Assembly (NCBI RefSeq): GCF_030272615.1
Contig: NC_081411.1
Location: 184,443,572 to 184,507,571, forward strand
From: Cryptomeria japonica
Lineage: Eukaryota > Streptophyta > Pinopsida > Cupressales > Cupressaceae
Length of the DNA: 64,000 nt
Direction of reading: 5' to 3'
Position numbers and translations under genes: made by a program. The notes beneath the pieces were generated by a model, which was given only the letters and a program-made list of their open reading frames with translations, was not told the DNA's origin and searched no databases. Positions 14,175 through 25,918 of the stretch are shown in pieces (positions within the stretch are counted from its first letter, which is position 1; each line of letters starts with the position of its first letter).

Positions 14175-14611
14175 AACAGTCAGAATGATAGAAAAATTAG
14201 GTTTGGCAGCTCTATTTTGATGGTTCAAGAGGTAAAAATAGTTCTGGAGGTGGTGTTATGTTGGTTTCACCCGAAGTTATATAATATTACTTTGCTTTAA
14301 GAGTTTCTTTTAACTGTACAAATAATACAGTGAATTATGAATCATTAGCACATGGCTTAGAATGGGCCAAGTAGAAAAAAGTTAAATGTTTACAAGTTTT
14401 TGGTGATAGTGAACTAGTTGTGAACCAAGTAAGGAATGTTCATGTCACCAAAAATGATGTTTTGAAGATTTACAAGCATAGAATTTGGGATTTAATTGAA
14501 GATTTGGATACATTTAATCTATTGCCCATACTTAGAAGTCAAAATAAAGAATTAGATAGGCTTGCTTCTTTAGGAGCTCAATTTGATATTCCAAAAGAGA
14601 GAAAATATTGA
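14175..14611 (+). pseudogene. RNase H-like domain located upstream of the reverse transcriptase (element A)
   Basis: One frame holds all landmarks of a plant/archaeal-type RNase H fold: YFDGS with its Asp codon at 14219, NYESLAHGLEWA with Glu at 14339, GDSELVVNQV with Asp at 14405, and KELDRLASLGA with Asp at 14555. So the D-E-D-D carboxylates are all kept. In-frame stops break it before the FDGS motif and twice between FDGS and GDS. RNase H removes the RNA strand of the RNA/DNA hybrid in reverse transcription. Plant Tat-lineage Ty3 elements are known to carry such an additional, archaeal-type RNase H. What stands out here is its place between protease and RT rather than after the classical RNase H. 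Confidence 0.75.
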
Positions 14612-15853
14612 TAGACAATAGTATGTTAAAGCTGCCATAAGGCCCTCAATTCCAGATAACAATTTTAATTGGCAAGTTTTTGACTCAGATGAGCAAAATG
14701 CTAATTTCCTAGCTGAAGAAGTTGAGTTTTCTTCCAGAAATCAGCATAAGTTCAATGAGCAATATGAAAATTAGTTTCTCCAATTGAAAACTAACAAGAT
14801 GCCCAAGGGTTTGGCAACCCTTGAATCTATTTTTAATACAGATGACTAGGTCAGAAAGGATAAAGGCAACATGTTTGTGAAGGAAGACTATTATGAACCT
14901 ATTGAAATATTCAAAGACAAGCTACTGAAAATTGGCAAGGTGTGTACCCCTAAAGAAAAGCATGCTTTTGTAAAAATTTGTCAAGAATTCAATGACATAC
15001 TTGCATGGAGGTATGAAGATTTGAAATGATTTGATCCTGATTTAGCTTAGCATACCATAGAGCTAGTAGATAATGAAAAACCAATAAGGTGGAAACAAAT
15101 GCCTCTTAATCCAAAATTAGAACATCTTATGAAGATTGAGTTAAATAAGCTGAATGAAGGAAATATCATATTTCCAATCAAGCACACATCTTGGGTGTCC
15201 AATCTAGTTTTTGTTAGATAGAAAAATGGTGAGCTTAGACTATGTGTTGATTTTAGAGACCTAAATAGAGCATCCCTGAAAGACCATTACCCACTGCCCT
15301 CAATGTAGCAAATTTTGCAGGTTGTATCAGGGTCAAAGAGATTTTCATTACTTGATGGTTACTCAAGATATAACCAAATTTTGGTCAAAGAAGAATACCA
15401 ATGCAAAACAACATTTACCACCAAGTGGGGTACAATGATTTATAATAAAATGTCATTTGGACTGACCAATGCAGGGGCAACATTTTAGCGTGCAATCAAT
15501 ATGGCATTTCAAGGCCTGATTAACAAGTTTGTTTTGGTTTCCCTAGATGATGTGAGTATTTTTTCTAAAAGGATAATGAACATGTTGACCATCTTAGACA
15601 GGTATTTGAGAGATGTAGAGAATATGGAGTTTCATTGAATCCCAAGAAGAGCATATTTATTGTTCAAGAAGGCAAATTGCTAGGATATATTATTTCAAAG
15701 CATGGGATTTCAATAGACCCTGAGAGGATCACAACCATACTTGCATTTCCATTACCAGCACATAAAAATAGACTCAAGAGTTTCATAGGTAGGATTAACT
15801 TTATTAGAAGATTTATTCCTAATATTGCGGCATTGATGTAGCCACTTACAACC
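14612..15853 (+). pseudogene. Reverse transcriptase of element A (decayed)
   Basis: After a linker (14612-15050) comes a Ty3-type RT. The fingers region has LRLCVDFRDLNRASLKDHYPLP at about 15235-15300. The palm includes RFSLLDGYSRYNQI and KMSFGLTNAGATF. The catalytic box reads SLDDVSIFSK with the two Asp codons at 15546-15551, so YLDD has become SLDD here. A frameshift follows at about 15572, then NPKKSIFIV and LLGYIISKHGI (15635-15850). Stops such as those at 15010, 15046, 15220 and 15306 are TGA or TAG at plausible former Arg, Gln or Trp codons. It copies element RNA into cDNA in intact relatives. Confidence 0.88.
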
Positions 15854-16234
15854 ATGCTTAAGAAAAATATTCCTTTCGAGTGGACTAAGGAAGGTAAAAA
15901 TAGTTTTGAAGAAATTAAAGAGGCAATTGCAGTAGCCCCTACTCTCCTTAATCCTAATTTTAAGAAATATTTTATTCTATATGCTTTTGGGAGTGAGGAT
16001 ACTATTTTTGCAATGTCGTGTCAGCAAAATGACGAAGGCTTAGAACAACCAATTGCTTTCTTTAGTCAGATTTTGCATGATTATGAGACTCGGTACTCAT
16101 TTGTAGAAAAGCATGTGTTAGCAGTAATAAGAAGCCTTAAGAAATTTAGGCACATTCTCTCTAACAATAAAATGCAGCTTATGGTTTCTCATCCTATAGT
16201 GAAGGAGTTTTTGCTCAACAAAAGATGTAAATGA
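15854..16234 (+). pseudogene. Classical Ty3 RNase H (connection-like) of element A
   Basis: An open stretch of 126 codons directly after the RT thumb. FEWTKEGKNSFEEIKEAI, LLNPNFKKYFILYAF, QPIAFFSQILHDYETRYSFVEKH and a helical end (RHILSNNKM) are the standard order of the Ty3 RNase H that follows RT. The place where active copies have a catalytic Asp reads LYAFGSE, so this copy probably lost activity. That is what is expected of a domain kept only as a structural tether once a second RNase H is present; this last point is inference from the lineage. Confidence 0.72.
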
Positions 16235-16262
16235 CAAAAGGGCGGGTTGGATTACTAAGGCA

Positions 16263-17583
16263 ATGGAATATGGCATCTCTATCAAGGCAACCAAGCTAGT
16301 TAGAGGCAAGGGTTTATGTGAACAACTTGCTGGAAGTACAAAAAATAGTAAAGAAGAGGAGCAACAAGTTGAAACAATGCTTAATAATGAAGAACAACCT
16401 ATTGTCCCAACTATACCAGTCACTTGGAATCAACAAATTGCCCATTATTTACAAACTGGTGCCTGTATGGAAAGTTTGGACAGGTCTAAACGAAGGTACT
16501 TCAAGCTACATGCCATTATTTATGCATTAATTGATGGTATTTTATACAAGAAAGATTATAATAATGTTTTGTTAAGATGCATAGAACTTGATTAGATCGG
16601 CAAAGTTCTGAAATAATTTCATGAAGGACCTACAAGAGGTCACTTTGCAGCAAGAACAATAGCTCTAAAAATTATGAGATCTGGTTGTTATTGGCCTGAA
16701 TTATTTAAGGATGCTCACTCATGGGCGAGGAAATGTGAAAAATGTTCATTATTTGTAGGCAAACAAAGGCTTGCAGCCTTTCCTTTGCAACCAATTGAAG
16801 CTAAACAACCATTTACAAAGTGGGGGCTTGATTTTATATGACCTATTTATCCACCTCCTAGTGTAGGTCACAGGTGGATTCTTACAACAACTAATTATTT
16901 TACAAAGTGGACAAAAGTAGTTCCATTGAAAGAAGATAATGAAACTTTTTTCCTAAATTTCTATCAAGACTTAGTGTCCAAGTTTGGTACCCTAGAATCA
17001 ATCATTTTTTATAATGCTTTAGCTCTCATTGGTCTTAGAGTTTCAGATTGGTCAGTTAAGCATAATATATATTTGAATACTTCACCCAATTATTACCCTT
17101 AGATTAATGGAAAAGCTGAAATCAACTAACAAAAACTTGATCAACATCATTAAGAATACCATTATTGAGAGTTAGAGAACTTGGCATGACAAGCTCAAGT
17201 TAGCCCTTTGGGATGATAATATAATACCAAAAAGATCAAAAGGTAACTCTCCTTATGTTTTAACTTATGGCAAAGAAGACAAGTTACCTATTTCAGTTGA
17301 ATTGCCAACTTTCAATTATGTAAGAGAGCTAGATTTACTTGAAGAGAAGCCAATGCAGATTAGGCTTGCTCAACTTATGGAGTTAGAAGAAACTCACAAG
17401 GAAGCATACAAAAAATTAGAAGTTCACCATGATCAGATGAAGAAAAACTTTGATAGAAAAGTTGTGTCACGCATATTTAATCAAGGTGATCTTATTTTCA
17501 AGTGGGATGAGTTACAAAATAGACCTGGTAGGCATACCAAGTTCGATGCCATGTGGGATGGCCCATATATTATCACAAAATGA
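16263..17583 (+). pseudogene. Integrase of element A (decayed)
   Basis: In order: a linker with YKKDYNNVLLRCI (about 16540-16590); an N-terminal zinc domain with HEGPTRGHFA and RKCEKCS (HHCC, about 16620-16750); a core starting at KWGLDFI, the first catalytic Asp (about 16820); a second catalytic site that now reads IIFYNA where Asp is expected (about 17010); and NGKAEI, the third acidic residue (about 17110). A frameshifted stretch follows, then a well-preserved C-terminal part at 17302-17583 with HHDQMKKNFDRKV, QGDLIFKW and GPYIITK. Integrase inserts the cDNA; this copy is dead. Confidence 0.85.
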
Positions 17584-18282
17584 AAATAGAATAATGCATT
17601 CCAGCTTGCTAAATTGAATGGAGAGGTGTTTCCAATCCCTATCAATGGGATTCACCTTAAACTATGCTATTGAGTACTAACAGTTTGCATATGTACATAG
17701 TAGAATAGTTGCAGTTTTGTTTTCAACAGTTTACCTGGCCCAACTATAAGTCGAGTAGTAGTAGTTTGATTTGAATAAGTGCAAATAAAAAAAGAGGGAG
17801 AATTTCTAGTCTTTAGCACAACTAAATATCACAAAACAACAAAAGATATCAATTTCATAAAGTAGAATACTGAGCAAAGTTAGTTGTGAATCCAAATACT
17901 CTAGTTGTGATAGCCAAACATGTAAAGACCAAAAATCCTCCACCTCTTTTGTTCGACACTCTACAGTTTCTATTTTTCTAGTTTTGAGTGTTTATTTTCA
18001 GCTGTCAGCTAGTTCTCAGCTTAATAAGTGCTTCCAGCACATTTTTTTTTTAGTTTTCAGTCTAGTTCAATTTTGTTTTAGTTTTCCATAACTGCATATT
18101 GCAAAGTATGCAGGCTCAGCTGTATGCAGAGCCATTGTAGTTTCATTTTCAGTTATGTTTAGAGTGTTGAGATCCAGTTTCAGATTTTGAAGAGGGTAAA
18201 ATTGACTCAATTCCCAATGGATGTGCTAGGATACTAGATTCTACTGTTTAGCAAGAAAACACCCCTGAGAGGATGCCAAAAA
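17584..18282 (+). other. 3' untranslated part of element A
   Basis: The integrase tail continues for about 30 codons with stops (FQLAKLNGEVFPIPINGIH) and then no coding is seen. A purine run, AAAAAAAGAGGGAGAA, lies at about 17789-17804 but is 480 bases from the 3' LTR. The sequence touching the LTR, GAGAGGATGCCAAAAA, is only weakly purine-rich, so the true polypurine tract is uncertain. Confidence 0.6.
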
Positions 18283-21200
18283 TGTTACCAAAATTTTATC
18301 ACACCTAAAAATTTTGGTGACCTATAAAAGGTCTTATGTATTGTAGAGAAAAGGTACACAAAATTTTTCAAGGTTTGTTGTCTTTATTAAATAAACATGT
18401 ATGCCATACAAGTATTTTATTTCAATGCACAATGTTTTAATTGAAAAAGATATACATGAATAAAACATATGCATGTAATACATTTTATTTATAAAGATCA
18501 AATTGCCTACAATATCCCACACAAGCCATGGGAATAGTTGAGAAAAGATCACACTGACATAAAAATATAAACACAAGAGGAACAAAAGAATGTATAGAGA
18601 ATGAAAAGAAAGAACCCATCATTACCTGAATAGGTTGATGAATTCTGCAAAAAGGCCTTCTGGTCAGCTTAGTTGATCCAAGCATCCCACTATCTGCTCC
18701 TTGAGATGACCTGAAACAGAGAGGAAAATATGATTTGATTAGAGCTCCAAGTTATTCCTTTCACTCCTACATACACTATGCTACTCCTAGTGTTCCTACG
18801 CTACTATATTAGATTCTGAACATGAGATATCAATGAGAATCATGTTTTTATCTAACTTATTTGTTTCATGTGCAAATATAGGTTTTCATTTAAGAAATAT
18901 CATGTATGTGGGTTAAAATGGGCTCCTAAAGGGGTTGAGCTCAACATACATATCATAACTCACAACGTGACACTAATCAACTACTAAACAGGAACACAAT
19001 CATATCCAAAGTCCCATGTATTATCACTTAATGGCATGAAAAGTTGCCATTCAAGGACATCACATGCAACAGCGAGTAGAACTACATCCCATGCCTAATA
19101 GATGACTAGAGCCACCATGTGAGTAAAAACAATATGCAATAGTCTCAAAATGTTCAGTAAGAAAAAAAGGAAGATCAATCAATAAAGGAGAGTACAAGAT
19201 TGTGAGTACAAAACTTAGTCTAAAACATAAGGTTCTCAATACACATAGGTTCAGACATCAAAGAGAATGAAGACCAAGTCAAACAATAAAATGCAGTCAT
19301 AATTCTTTGAGGTTATAAGTACTAAAGGAACTTCAATTAGTATCTAAGTACACATAGTAAATGAAGCATAGTAGTCAATGATGACCAAATAAGAAGCTCT
19401 ATCAAAGATAATAGATATAGTGACTAAGGAACCAAGAGGGACAGTCACTGTTCATTGCAAGCATTGTTAAGAGTGCATCTAATAAAACAAATTTCTTAGG
19501 GTAATGATGAAATTTAATTTCAAGACTCAAAAACATATGAACACAGCCAAATCAAAGAGTACATGCATAATAGCTCCCTTATGGGTAAAGATGGAATACA
19601 AGGTACAGTGGCAACCATGAAGATATATTCTTCACATTTAAAGCTTTAGACCTTATAAACTCACAATATCATGAGTATTGATGAAAAGAGATCAATATAG
19701 TCATAGTGACTTAGGACAATGAGCATAAAAGATGCACTAAAATTTTCCAATATAATAGTGGCAAATGTTTTAATGAGGAGAAGTTAAAACATTGTTGAGG
19801 CTCCATCAGAAAAAATAATAATACCCATTGTCCTATCCATAGAACCAAATCTATGAAGAATAGTGATCAAAATCTGAGACTACACTTCACTAAGAGGCAT
19901 TAAAACCAGGTATAGTAGCATGCATACATAGTTATTTATAGGCCAACCAGCAAATACAAATCCTTTGATAACAAGCACAATCAAGACTATTATGAAATGG
20001 AGCAGCTATCACAGTCTTACCACAAGGTGACTCTAAAGATTGGTACCAATAAAGGAAAAGAAATCACAGGCAGCTAAAGAGTCTATAGCATAGTAGAGCC
20101 TTGTCAAGTACAATGCACTCTAAAAATGATCAAGGAGATAGATGTCCAAAGGACCACTTAGAAGATTATTGATAAAAAGATGTGACAGTCAAGTATAAAC
20201 GCTGAGATGATCATAGGGCCACAAAATGCAATATAAGAGAAGAGTTTGTACCAATCACTAAGGAGAGTGGGATATTATCCAGAAAATCATATCAACCATG
20301 AATGAAATCAGCCTTCATCGTGGAACAAAAATCCATATAATGGACAGTAAATTACTTTCTATAATATTAAGGGGCAATAGTAATAGTTGTAGTAACATAG
20401 AGATTTCATTAGGAGCAGGTATTGATTAAAGACAATCTTATTGATACATTGAATAATCTTAGTCAAAGAAGTATACATAATCCATGTAGAAGGTATACAG
20501 TCTCAGAGAGCAGCATTTGAAAGAAATTAACAGTAAAAATTTAGAGAGACATAATATACAAGGGAACAATAAACATGCAAATCACATTAGATGATGATAT
20601 GACAATACCAAGAAGTGAAAAATCATAATATCATAGACAATAGTCAATCTTAGAATGGAAGCCTTAAAATCAGTAAAGGGTAGAATAGGCACAAGCATGG
20701 ATATAAATTCAAAAGATAGAATCCTAAGTAATGACAATTAGCATCATAATATTAGAGCATTCCCCTATGATAGTCCAAAGAGAAGTCCCAACTAGCCGTG
20801 AAGAACATAGATTCGTGGACAAAAAGATAGTGAATAAGAAGAGATGCATGATTTGAACACAAAAATAATATATTTATTGTGTTAGTCAGGGAGAAACATT
20901 GGTACAATCAACATAGTGTCTCATCATAGTATAATATTGAACTTGTAATATCAGTCAAGAAGAAAATCATGATCACAGATACAGAGCTATACAATGAACC
21001 TTGTTACAGGTTAAATTCATCATAGAGCAATCAAAAGACAACCTAGCCTCCAGATAATGTCAACAAAGACCAGTAAAAGTCACATAGACCTTATGTATTA
21101 CAATGATGTCATCTTTGTTGTGATTACAACATCTTGAAGGTTTCAAAACAAAGATTCAAGGTTGTTGTTGTAATAGAGATACAAACTAATCTTGTTAGAC

Positions 21201-24200
21201 AGTCATCTGTGCTACTCATGATTTACTCATATTATTTGTAGTCAAAATAGAGACTAAGACAACACAGAAGAGGTGTTTCTCTAAAGCTACATCAAACCTT
21301 TAATTTCAGTTAAGAGAGACAGACTTTGTATCAAAAACACAAAGGAAAGGTCATTTGTCTAACTAATAAAGATCACAGTCATGTATTCAAAGGAAGGGTC
21401 ATATGAGAGTACAATGATAAGAAATATCTAAGTATCCATTCATGAATAATAAAGAGATGTAAAGGTCTATTTTAGTCACCATAGAGGATATGCTACCAAA
21501 GTAATATATAATGAAGACAGACTGACAATATGAAAGGAAATGAGTGCAGATACAATCACATTAATTCCATAATTACTAAAAAACCCAGATGTTGATTTCA
21601 ATAATTTTTGTACTGAGTTTATAAATATTTAAGGTGCAAAAACCTAGTAAAATTAGAGCAAACCCAATCTATGGTTTTCAGGATACATTCATCAAAAAAC
21701 AAAAGTCATGCAAAAATCAGGAAAAAACATAGTGAATTTGCAGAGATAACAAAGATAATTTATTATACAACAAATCCTCATGATCAAATGATGGCACATT
21801 CAAAGATGAAATAGGTAAAGGTTACGAAGAACAAAGATCTCTAAGTGTCCACAAAGAGATAACAATAAATAAAAAGACCATGGAAAAGACAACCAGCTAA
21901 TAGGTCAAAGAAAGTGTCTCAGACCCTCTTATGGAAAGATCAAATGCATATACATCAGGTAGCACTTTGGAGTAGCATTCACCATAAAAATTCAACTATA
22001 TAATCATAAAAAAAAAAAAACATACACCTGGAAAGGACACTTTTGTATCAAATCCAATAGTAGTCATAGATACACAGTTACAAGATAGGTCTCAACAAAT
22101 AAGCATAGTCACAAAACAATAAACAACTTTTACTAGAAAAAGACACAGTGAGACATGTCAAAGTTCACAGTTAAACAAAAATGTAGCAAACAAATATTTG
22201 TGTGAACAAAGAAAATGGCATCTATAACATTAACAGTGATCTTAGTCACTGACTTTTAGCAGAGATAGCAGAATTAATGATGTCAATCAATAAGAAGCTT
22301 CACCAAGATAGTAAGAAATTATCATAGAAGTTGCAGCCCTAAAGTTTTAAGAGACAATGACAAGAGCGTACATATTAATGAGTACTGTTAAATTTTTAAA
22401 AGTAACAATTTAAGAGCTATAAAGAACAGACACTCTTAGAGATATCAATATTTTCACAGTCCATGCAAACCACAGTGACGGTTATAGTTTTTTGTGATAG
22501 ATCTTTGTATAAGGAAACAAAGGTATTATATAATGCATTGAATGCAGAGCCTTGAGAGATATCCATATTTTGATAGTCAAATGCATTAAAAGAATCACAA
22601 AGGAGAAACCCTCTTTGCCAAAATCCTTGTGGTCGAATCAAAGACAACGAATAATTTTATTTTTTTACATTCAAAACCCTATATATATCTAGGTTTTCAT
22701 ACATAAAACTTAAGTATGCACATGATTTCAAAAGAAGAACTTTTACCAAAGGATAAAATGTATGCATTGTCTCTATAGACCAGCTACAAAAACCCTAATT
22801 TATGCATGATAAACAGTAAAAGAAAAGAGTTTCTGCATGAAGGAGTCACATAACAAGTCAAGTAGCAGTTGAAGAACCCATTCAACCCTCAAATCTAGAT
22901 CAAAGCCCTAATTTGAAACCATAGAAGAATACATGGCGGCCACAGAAGAAGTTCCCGAAGTAATAAAATGCAAAATGAGATAATTTAGGGTTCAAACCTC
23001 CTTTTTGTCTGCATGCCCTAATTTTAGGGATTTTTATTTTGTTTTATATAAACAAATAATGCATATGAAATATTCCCTAAGGTCATGACTTAAATGTTAG
23101 AAGACCTAAATACTAGGGGCAAAGAAATCCAAGTTCTCTATATTTAAAGCCTTTAAATATTGTAATATTATTATTATATTTAATATAAGTTTATTAAGAT
23201 TTATTTTATAAAAATCTTAATAAATTTATATTAAATTATAATATTAATCAAAAGAAAATTAAGTAATTTAATTTAGCACTTTAAATATTTCTAAAAGAAA
23301 GGGGCTCATCAGCAACAACATGTAGAATTACAAAAGGAGGGGTTTTTCAATTATCAACTATTTTTGGCATCTTGGAGCTCTTTTTTTAGAGATGGTGATT
23401 TTTCTTTTCAAAGCTATTTTCGGCACAACAAGACATGCAAATTTTTTGGAGCAGGTTGTTTTTTTAGTGGAGCTATTTTTAGGCGAGATTGACATTTCTA
23501 TATTTGATAGTGGGAGTTCTTTCTCATGCAGCATCAGTTGGGGTCCTATTTTTAGCATTGGAGGTTATTTTTGGCAAGATTATACATGCATTTTTGGGCT
23601 ATTTTGGGCAAATTCACCTGTCTTTTTCTCATGCAAATTGTTATATTAGGGTTTTTTGAAGGAGATGTACATGATGGGTTCTATACATTCTCTCTCTCCT
23701 TCATTTTTCCCTCTAGTTCTTTCTTTTTTGCATACACATTTTTGCAAGAAAGCATTGTATCTGAACACTTTAGTATTTGAGTTTTCTAGCAGATTTTCCT
23801 TTGATATTATAGAATTTTATGAGTTTGCTTTGGTAATTCTGCATGTTCATTTTGTAGATTTGACAGAAATTTACCGTGTTTTGATCTATAAACCTTTAAA
23901 TTTTAGTTTCTTTCATGTACATGTATCCTTTCTTGTAATATATTCACAGATTTCAGGTTGTGTAAAAGAGGTAATTGTCTATTCGGTCGTGAAACTGGTT
24001 TTCCTTCCAAGTTTATGATTTTTGCAGCCTTCCTGGGAAATGTTTATGTGGTTGGAGAGTAGAATTACTTTGTGTGGGCGAAGTTGTGTCATATTTTTTG
24101 TGAGTTTTAGGCTATTGTAATTTTTGGTGTATCACCTCCTAGTTTAATTGGAGTTTTTCAGTATTTTCAGATTATTCTCTCTCTTTTTCACATCTGTATT

Positions 24201-24350
24201 TAGTTTTAGGAGGCATTCAAGGGAATCCGTCCCATAACCTGGAGATTCACATTCAACTTGACCAACCCACAGGCTCAAATGTGTTTCCATGTTTCACTAA
24301 ATTACTTTGTTTCACACTTAGCATCATGGGTGCAATCATTTATGACAACA
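18283..24350 (+). repeat. 3' LTR of element A (6.1 kb)
   Basis: Starts TGTTACCAAAATTTTAT and ends TGACAACA, collinear with 6220-11616. It holds two blocks missing from the 5' copy, at about 20193-20350 and 22186-22714. Because both LTRs are copied from one template at insertion, these are later deletions in the 5' LTR or later insertions here. No target duplication is visible around either block, which favours deletion from the 5' copy. No gene is recognised inside. Confidence 0.88.
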
Positions 24351-24355
24351 ATCCC
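24351..24355. repeat. Right target-site duplication of element A (ATCCC)
   Basis: ATCCC directly after the CA end of the 3' LTR, matching 6215-6219. Confidence 0.85.
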
Positions 24356-24540
24356 ATTTGTCCAAGCTTCGCCTAACCTTAGGGAGGAAATTCAACTCAA
24401 ATCACAAATATTAAAAGTGCTTAAAAAAATATGGTTCAAGTTCATTTCATATCAGAGAACCTATTTTTATTAATCTAGATGATGATACCGATGATGATGT
24501 TGACCTACAAGTCTATAAAATCTCTCTAATGACTAGTCTA
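24356..24540 (+). pseudogene. Continuation of the older Ty3-like polyprotein (right half)
   Basis: With element A and one ATCCC copy removed, the frame that ends at 6214 continues without a break into 24356-24470 (LREEIQLKSQILKVLKK), then shifts to EPIFINLDDDTDDDVDLQV up to about 24540. No domain is recognised in this short linker-like part. Beyond it the older element cannot be followed and its 3' LTR was not found. Confidence 0.5.
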
Positions 24541-24559
24541 TTTCTTAATTTTTTATCTC

Positions 24560-25480
24560 TTTGACCAGTCAATAGATTTAGCTGCATGTACAAGTTTTAT
24601 ATCTAAAGCCTTCCATTTCCATCTTGATCCTTCTTCAACTCTATAATATTAAATAGATGTGCATTTTTTTTTAATGATATCTACTGAGCCTTAATATCCT
24701 TTGTAGGTTAAGGCCATTGGTGAAAAAACCTATATGTCACCACTACATCCTTTACACTTTTCTAAAGAAAATATATGTTTTTTCATGTAGCCTAATATGT
24801 GCTACTATATACCTATCTACTAAATATTCTAATCTTTTCTCTTTATCCTTTTTCTCTTCATCCTTCAAAACTGTACCTTCCAATTTGGAAGTATGTTCCT
24901 TAAATCCTTTAAGAATCAATTGTAGTTGCTTTGCACTTGACAAAGTCTCATCCATAAAAAAAATTGAAATTCCTAAATGAAGGACTTTCACCACATCATC
25001 AATAAGTATTATTCCTTTTATCTATGAATTAGTAAAATTATTTCTAGTATAATGGTGAAGTATATCACCCAGATGAAGCATATACAAGGGAATCAACCTG
25101 TCCATCAAGACATCAAGACATTGGTACCTGAAGTAAATTTGAGCTTACCGCTAGTTCAAACTACAACTATAGATCTAACAAGTCTAATTTAGAGTCTCCA
25201 AAAGGTCTAGAAGATTCTCCATCAAGCTCTGCATTCTTCTCTACTTCAATCTCCTTCTCCTTTACCTATTCCTTCTCCATACTCTTCTCCTTCTCGAAAG
25301 TACTCTCTACAAATGTTTCCATAGTGTTTTTTGTCTCCATTTTATTATCCAAAGTAGTTTTAGCCTAGTATCACCATTTTTTTACTCACAAGTCTCTTTT
25401 TCTAGAGTAAATTCAACACTACTAGCATCAGAAGCACTCAATCCACTATCCACTAGACTAGTATCGATATTTGTGTTCTT
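24560..25480 (-). pseudogene. Minus-strand acidic/coiled-coil coding remnant
   Basis: Reading the minus strand from about 25470 downward gives an acidic, Ser-rich start (DSGLSASDASSVEFTLEKE) and a Glu/Lys-rich part (KNTMETFVESTFEKEKSMEKE, then VKEKEIEVEKNAELDG). After shifts comes an open piece at 24752-24994 with LQLILKGFKEHTSKLEG and DEEKKDKEKRLEYLVDRY. The composition and order (acidic linker, charged run, helical tail) recall the second frame of elements B and C, but no clear alignment can be made by eye. Several stops and frameshifts. Function unknown. Confidence 0.35.
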
Positions 25481-25575
25481 TAAAATGCAAAGAAAAATAA
25501 TCAAACAAATCAAATCTTACCTATTCGATGGGGTGCCATTGTTGAAAATTGCTTGGGAAAATAAAAATCGTTGCA

Positions 25576-25850
25576 AACCCGTGCAGGTTCGATGCTTTTT
25601 TTGGTTTCTCCTTGCTGCTGTTCCACGGATTTTGGCATTGAAAATGGCGAAAACCCGTGGCCTAAACAAAAGAAATATGTTTCTCAAAACCCATACAGGT
25701 TTTGAGAAACTTTAAATTTTATTATTTCAAAAAACTATTCCTCAAAACCCGTATGGGTTTTGAGGAACTTTTGGTTTTTTTAATTGTTTTTTCTCTAAGC
25801 TTGGTGTTACCAAGCCTAGCACGTTTTTGAAATTTTAGATCCCGTACGGG
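25576..25850. repeat. Cluster of short inverted repeats with an AACCCGTACGGGTT-type core
   Basis: Four versions of a 14-base palindromic core occur within 275 bases: 25576-25589, 25687-25700, 25746-25759 and about 25839-25852. The second is extended to 13-base arms (GTTTCTCAAAACC / GGTTTTGAGAAAC, 25679-25710). The third has different 13-base arms (TTCCTCAAAACCC / GGGTTTTGAGGAA, 25738-25767). A further inverted repeat, CTTGGT-GTT-ACCAAG, lies at 25800-25814. No coding is seen around them. They lie just left of the broken end of element B. Confidence 0.7.
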
Positions 25851-25918
25851 TTATGAATTTTTTATTTTTTTTTGGCATGTGGCCACTTTTCTGTTCACCA
25901 TCTTGGTGCACTTACCCA

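Larger units (their letters stand above)
6220..24350 (+). mobile_element. Element A: structurally complete Ty3/Gypsy (Tat-like) LTR retrotransposon, 18.1 kb
   Basis: The two ends are long direct repeats (6220-11616 and 18283-24350) flanked by ATCCC duplications. The 3' LTR runs TG...CA; the 5' LTR begins TA, a single mutation of TG. Between them, in order, are a primer-binding region, gag, protease, an RNase H-like domain, reverse transcriptase, a second RNase H and integrase, all on the plus strand and all with stops. LTR divergence by eye is about a tenth of positions plus large indels, so the insertion is old. Very long LTRs and two RNase H domains fit the Tat/Ogre side of Ty3/Gypsy. It sits inside an older Ty3-like element. 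It cannot encode its own movement now. Confidence 0.9.
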
